Below, in pieces: positions 59,019 to 64,000 of a stretch of DNA of 64,000 bases. Source of the DNA: Turritopsis dohrnii (Eukaryota > Cnidaria > Hydrozoa > Anthoathecata > Oceaniidae); the NCBI GenBank assembly GCA_027922465.2, contig BQMF02000113.1, positions 62,001 to 126,000 on the forward strand. Direction: 5' to 3'. Position 1 is the first letter of the stretch, and each line of letters opens with the position of its first letter. The position numbers and the translations under genes are program-made. Below the pieces are notes generated by a model, which saw only the letters and a list, made by a program, of their open reading frames with translations, was not told where the DNA came from and did not search any database.

Positions 59019-60335
59019 CTATCCTACATTATTATTACACACACGTGGTGCTACTACTGGAACGCCATCTTTCTGATGGATTGGCTTCCCGTGGTCCGCA
59101 TATCTAACAAACTCTTCACTTGGGTCGCCCTTTGGGTTCTGTCGGAATCCGAACAGTTTTCTTCCTGGTTCACTACTCGAAGCTTTCTTGATTTCTGTAC
59201 GAAGTGATCTTGATTTCTTCCTTTTGGATTTAATGTAGTGCTCTTCTCTTTTGTCTCTAACTAATGAAAACGTCCTTACACGAATATAAAGGGTTATGAG
59301 ATACTCCAATAAATTAAGACTGACCTCCTTACTAACTTTTTCAGAAGCTTCAGTACGTAACTTATTGAAATTCAACAAGACAGTTGTGGTTTCCAGGAGT
59401 TCACCCACCATTTTGTTACTGTCAATTTTTCTTTGACAACCAGCAGTCGACTGACGGAAAGTGGATTCGACAGTAGCAAAAATTGAGTATACAGTATTTG
59501 TAACACTCCATAAGCCTCCTCTATCTTTTGCTTTGGTCAAATGATCTTCTTTTTCGTCGTTCATTACACTTTTACCAGCAAGTAGAATACTTAAACTTTG
59601 TTGACCAAGCATACTTCTAGTCAACTGTGACCTGCAGATACGACGATATACTGTTCCAAAAACATAACCACACAAATACTTTATTATATCTTTTTCTTTG
59701 TTAGAAAAAGAAATGTCCTTAAATTCGACACTGCTATCTTTGACTGATGAGCCAGTCAAATGTGCAACAACATAATTTGCTGTTTCAAACCCAAGAATTC
59801 TGGAAGATCTATTGGACAAATTTTTAAAAGTATTCTCTTTAGTCGATACACAATTATAAAACAATGGATAAAGCTTTTCAATGTCACCATTAAATCCACC
59901 AATCACATCGCGAACAAATTGGTAAGAGTATACAGCATCTTCGTTAGAAACCAAATAAGATGAAAATTCTTGTCGTGTTTTCTCAGAGTAGCATTTGTCA
60001 GAAGCAAGTTTTGTTGCACTTTGTTGCATAAACTGCTTGAAACGTAATGGATGAAGAATTTCCTCAGGTGATTTCTCTTTTGAGTGATCACTTAAGGATG
60101 AAGATTCTTGATGCTTAGCACGAACATGTCTTGAAAGGCCTGTTTTGGTCTTACAACGTTTATCACAGTAAGTACAAGAAAACTGAACAGCAGTGCATTC
60201 CAAGTTACTATCAGCGAATACATTAACCAGTTGAGATTCAAATTCGGCATCATTTTCAAATATATCGTCGTCGATAGCTTTGATTACAGCATCTAAATCA
60301 TCACCTTGAAGGAATTCCTCTCCGATTGCAGCCAT
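59019..60335 (-). CDS. C2H2 zinc-finger protein of a repeat family, intact
   Basis: A single 438-residue frame from the ATG at 60335 (MAAIGEEFLQGDDLD); an in-frame upstream ATG at 60419 lies in the end of repeat C and is less likely. An acidic N-terminus (IKAIDDDIFENDAEFE) is followed by one C2H2 finger, CTYCDKRCKTKTGLSRHVRAKH-type (C-x2-C-x12-H-x4-H). The second half has YLCGYVFGTVYRRI and KAKDRGGLWSVTNTVYSIF, which recall the C-terminal region of THAP9/P transposases (the DRGGL motif). A Lys/Arg-rich tail ends GFRQNPKGDPSEEFVRY. Length and integrity suggest a recently active element-borne gene. A 3' fragment of a relative is at 33207-33275. Exact family not known. Confidence 0.65.
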   Translation of the reverse strand: MAAIGEEFLQGDDLDAVIKAIDDDIFENDAEFESQLVNVFADSNLECTAVQFSCTYCDKRCKTKTGLSRHVRAKHQESSSLSDHSKEKSPEEILHPLRFKQFMQQSATKLASDKCYSEKTRQEFSSYLVSNEDAVYSYQFVRDVIGGFNGDIEKLYPLFYNCVSTKENTFKNLSNRSSRILGFETANYVVAHLTGSSVKDSSVEFKDISFSNKEKDIIKYLCGYVFGTVYRRICRSQLTRSMLGQQSLSILLAGKSVMNDEKEDHLTKAKDRGGLWSVTNTVYSIFATVESTFRQSTAGCQRKIDSNKMVGELLETTTVLLNFNKLRTEASEKVSKEVSLNLLEYLITLYIRVRTFSLVRDKREEHYIKSKRKKSRSLRTEIKKASSSEPGRKLFGFRQNPKGDPSEEFVRYADHGKPIHQKDGVPVVAPRVCNNNVG

Positions 60336-61218
60336 TTTGGAAAATAGAGTGCATGCACGCTCGGGCCGTAAGAAGAAAACAAACATAATCCGAAAAACAA
60401 TTCTGTCGGGCCGTATCACCAGACTATCTCTTTCTTGTGACTATGTTTAGATCAAAGCTTCTGAAAGTTGTGCATCTTTGCTCACAAACTGTGTATCTAT
60501 CTGTGAGGTATAAAATAAAAAACTGCTATCTCTTCTCCATTCGTTTTTATCTTTAAGCCATGTTTATTCAAGTTAGTGTTGTATTTTGATCCACTTAACT
60601 GTTTTTATTTCCACATACAACACAAACCAAGACATTAAAGTCCAGTGATAATGATAAAATCTAATGTTACTTTTGTCGTCCCACAAAATGTTATTCATAA
60701 TAATAGGCCCTTTTAGAGATTTACTACCCATTTTGAATTCTTTATTGCAAGCTTAATATTGTTCATGGGAAATGATTTGCATGTTCTCCGTATATACATA
60801 AACTTTTTATGCTGACAGGGAATGTGTATGCAGAAAAAATTGGCTTTGATAATTTCTAATAATGTCTAAATCAATGCAATGAGACATCAAAACAGAGTAT
60901 ACGTCAACATGGAATTTGTCTATTTAAAAGAGTATATATATACAATATACAATCTTAGTTGCCTTTTGTGATCAAATTGGAATGTTTAACAACAAAAAAT
61001 ATAGACAATATATATCCATCTATATTGAAAAATATTCTCTGATTTGGAATTCAATATCAGTAAACTCTGTTTAGTATTTACATTTAATTTATACGTGTGC
61101 CTGGGTGAGAGAGATAACTGAAGGTAAAATAGCTATATATATACAGCTTACGAATTCTTTAATTGGATAAGAAAATTAAAAATAAACAACGATGAAGAGT
61201 AAAGAAATAAATCAGTTA

Positions 61219-61238
61219 ATTTTTTTTTTTTTTTTTTT
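61219..61238. repeat. Poly-T tract in repeat C copy 2
   Basis: About 20 T in a row followed by a segment (ACTCACTCACCCCACTCAAGG) not seen in copy 1; probably a small insertion. Confidence 0.5.
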
Positions 61239-62428
61239 TACTCACTCACCCCACTCAAGGCCGAAGCAGCCACTACAAGGAGTGGAGCTACATATGTTTT
61301 TGTGTGATTGTTATAACTTTAGATGTTATATACTTGAGTTATTTCTAAAAATATATATATAAAATGATATAATTACATAATTGTTAAATATATATAAATC
61401 ATTTTGATTACTTTCAGTATCGCGAATGGAAAATTTATGCTTTTAATAAGTTGTTTGTTGGTTTTACTAATTTTAGGTGTATAATGCATTATCAAGAGTA
61501 ATTGATATCAATGAATTAATACGAATCACTATTATGGTCGTGGAATATCTGCTGTATATACTTGAAACAATGGAACTGCTGAACCAAGACAGGAGTAACA
61601 AGTGTGATGTGTCTGGCATTTCCAGTGGTTAGAGACTAATACTATCAGGAAACATTCAAAAATGTTTTTCATCATTCATTTGAAAGAAACATGGAATTGA
61701 ATTGAATTTTGTTGATTGACATTTAAAGTTGGGGTTAAGTTACCTGAACATTCTGGCAAAGTTTAGAAGATGCCTGTTATGTATTTCTTGTTGGTTTACT
61801 TCCTAGTGCTTCTTTATGCTTTTGAAAACGCTGGGTTTTTTAGAATAGGTCATCTTTATTCATGCTATTTTTGCCACTATGACTGTCAGAAATTTTTTGA
61901 ATCTGTACTTATTCAGTGTACAAAAGAATAGGAAATGATTGATTCATGAAGCATTTTGTTTTCCTTCTCTTTTCTATCTCCATCCCACATTGACAAAATC
62001 AAATACTTGAATACACATTATCAGATTATCAAATTCGACTTTGTTTTGAATTTTTATATTGTGACATTACTTAGTATTATGTTATTCATAACTGAAAATT
62101 ACTAATGGGCCAATTTCTGATAATATTCATCAAATTACCACATCAAAATGAGGCAAGGGAGCACAGTTTGGTATTTGGACACTTGAATTAATAAGGTCTT
62201 TGAATCGCAATATAACTAAAATGCACATTACATTGATAGAATACATTGATAGGATACAATATCAAGAAAACTAACAAAAATTGCATATATTCTTTCAGTG
62301 GTGCTATTTCCTTTTCGCACCCCCATTCTCCATCCAGGATGTTTTAGGGTCTGAGTTAAGGGTTAGGGTTTGAGTAATTTTTTATCTCCATCATCAAGAG
62401 CCAACACAGTAAAAAAATATGGCAGATA

Positions 62429-62630
62429 CCTTAGGCCGACTTTTTTTGCGTCGAATGAGCATATTTTCGCTAAATTAAAGTTGCGGAAAATTTAACTTTA
62501 GCAAAACTTTTATTTTACCTACTGGCAATTCTCCGTAATTAAGGGGTAATTCGCTAAAATTAGGTTGCGTTAAATCCATGTTCATCCATTTTCACAAAAT
62601 TTTTCTGACACAAAAAAAGTCGGCCTAAGG
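62429..62630. mobile_element. 202-bp MITE with TA duplication
   Basis: Inverted ends CCTTAGGCCGACTTTTTTTG flanked by TA (62427-62428 and 62631-62632). It lies inside a larger insertion whose outer edges extend the existing GGTGCTATTTCC../GGAAATAGCGCC hairpin of repeat C. Confidence 0.8.
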
Positions 62631-62934
62631 TAAGTAGATTAAGAGGGGGGTGCGAAAAGGAAATAGCGCCCTTTCAGTTACGGATATGCGTATTCATGCA
62701 TTCAACTCTATTGTCGGAATTTGTTGAAGGAATATCCGGCTTTCACACATTCCATGTTTTCGCTGGCAAACGGGTGATTCCACGCACCCACTCCGCAAAC
62801 CTTATATATTGATTGACTTTAGGACACCCGTGGTGGAGTAAAGTATTTAAAATACCCGTGGTTTCTCCTCCTCCTACTACTACTACTCCAAGTTATGAAC
62901 GTTTTCGTGCAGCGTTTACATGACATCGTTGCCG

Positions 62935-63272
62935 AATTCGCGAATTTGGTCAAATTAGGACTTCCAGTTGACCAATTTTCAAGAAATTTTGCACGGATCA
63001 CAATTGAAAGGTGCTGATTTCAAATTTGACAATGATTTTGTCAGGTTTGACTAAAATTGGGCAATTTAGGCCAAATTTGGACCAAATTTCAAAAGTTCTT
63101 CAATTTTCATAAAAATTTACACGGATCACATTTGAAAGGTGCTGATTTCGAATTTGACAATGATACTGCCAGGTTTGACTAAAATTGGGCAATTTAGGCT
63201 AAATTTGGACCAAATTTCGAAAGTTCTTAAATTTTCATGAAATTTTGCACGGATCACAATTGAAAGGTGCTC
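62935..63272 (+). repeat. 128-bp tandem repeat, about 2.6 units
   Basis: The phrase ACGGATCAC recurs at 62993, 63121 and 63249, exactly 128 bases apart. Within each unit AAATTTG/CAAATTT recurs. No gene. Confidence 0.85.
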
Positions 63273-64000
63273 ACGGCTGTTTCGTACGCGAAATTAAGAT
63301 AAAGCGGAGCGCGTATTATTTTCACGAAGTTGCCATTAAACATGGTGCACGCAGAAATCATGATCTAGTCCGTTAGAATATCTGAAAGAAGATCTCTTTA
63401 ATCAAAGACTCTCTGGATATAAAAAAGTGTATTTTGTCGTTTCTAATCTTTGGCATACATAATAATCGCAGAAGTTTCCCTAGGTTATTAGAGAATTTTA
63501 CTTGAGAAGCTTATAAAGTTTTGTTATGGTTCTCTATAGCAACCCCTTGGAGATGGACTTTGTATGAAATATGGCCTGGAGTTTTTTAGGCATCAAATAT
63601 TATGTAATGGAGTTGTTAAATAGATGTATCAACACTATATAAAGATCTGTGACTGTAGCCATTTTTTTTTGTTTGGCATATAGATCCTGAAGTGGGGAAA
63701 TATTTTAAGTGTGAAGCACATTTTTCAGGATAACAATTTGATACACAGGTAATTTCCTTTAGTAATAATACATACAGCACAGCACAGATAAATTAATTTG
63801 ATGCTGATAACTTTCTTCTTTTTATTGCCAGTTTGAATTGTTGGGCTTCGGGAGTGTACGTAGCGTAGACAGTAGAGTTAGAGAGGAAGTGCTGATTCAT
63901 GAGATATCTTAATATGTCTGACAGGATTTTTGATGTTACTGTATCAATGTTTCATTTGTTTGAATGAATGTTCTCTCCACCCTGCTCTCCATAGAAAGCT
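63273..64000. other. Spacer at the window end
   Basis: AT-rich; I recognise no gene or element in it. Confidence 0.4.

Larger units (their letters stand above)
60419..62816 (+). repeat. Repeat C, copy 2
   Basis: It begins CCAGACTATCTCTTTCTTGT, whose inverse ends copy 1 at 29787, and is collinear with the blocks of copy 1. It lacks the Helitrons and MITE of copy 1. Around 61371-61378 it reads AATTACA/TAA, the uninterrupted form of the site that holds the minus-strand Helitron array in copy 1. It has its own insertion at about 62327-62655. Its last 400 bases, compared with copy 1, are missing. Confidence 0.8.

Noticed and set aside
1..64000. CRISPR arrays, rRNA genes or bacterial operons
   Set aside because: No regularly spaced identical repeats with spacers, no rRNA-like sequence and no operon layout; the spliced genes and element types are those of an animal genome.

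Overview
The window is AT-rich animal DNA. It has spliceosomal introns with GT..AG borders, a TATA box about 80 bases before a start codon, tRNA-derived SINEs, Penelope-like retroelements, Helitrons, P-element, ISL2EU-like and KDZ-like transposase genes. The mix fits an invertebrate metazoan, perhaps a cnidarian or mollusc, but the sequence alone does not settle the species. No bacterial operon, CRISPR array or rRNA gene was seen.

Layout. 0.2-3.3 kb: a seven-exon, three-times broken transposase gene whose N-terminus resembles the N-terminal zinc region of RAG1. 4.4-6.6 kb (minus) and 16.9-18.6 kb (plus): an inverted pair of small secreted-peptide genes with the same exon structure and the same TATA box. 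Between them lie MITEs, a mariner-type element, a SINE, a GACGTC-rich terminal-inverted-repeat element and a cluster of Helitrons. 21.5-29.8 kb: a roughly 2 kb repeat (repeat C) inflated by a MITE and five Helitrons arranged head to tail. 29.9-32.6 kb: an uninterrupted THAP/P-element transposase reading frame. 33.9-35.9 kb: an ISL2EU-like relic with decayed THAP and YqaJ-associated segments. 36.1-42.2 kb: a 14-exon gene for a 929-residue KDZ-like transposase protein, open across every junction. 42.5-46.4 kb: SINE and MITE relics. 47.8-53.7 kb: two minus-strand multi-exon genes, both open across all junctions that I traced; a 1.9 kb intron of one carries nine copies of a short TCCGTCCGACAA-type motif. 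54.6-58.6 kb: an old Penelope-like element into which a young inverted pair of Penelope copies has inserted, making an almost perfect 1.18 kb palindrome. 59.0-60.3 kb: an intact C2H2 zinc-finger gene of a repeat family. 60.4-62.8 kb: a second copy of repeat C, which preserves an empty site for one of the Helitron arrays. 62.9-63.3 kb: a 128-bp tandem repeat.

Most of the coding capacity belongs to mobile elements. The sequences most likely to serve the host are the two secreted-peptide genes, the two minus-strand genes at 47.8-53.7 kb, and possibly the KDZ-like gene. Family names come from motif recognition by eye; no database search was run.
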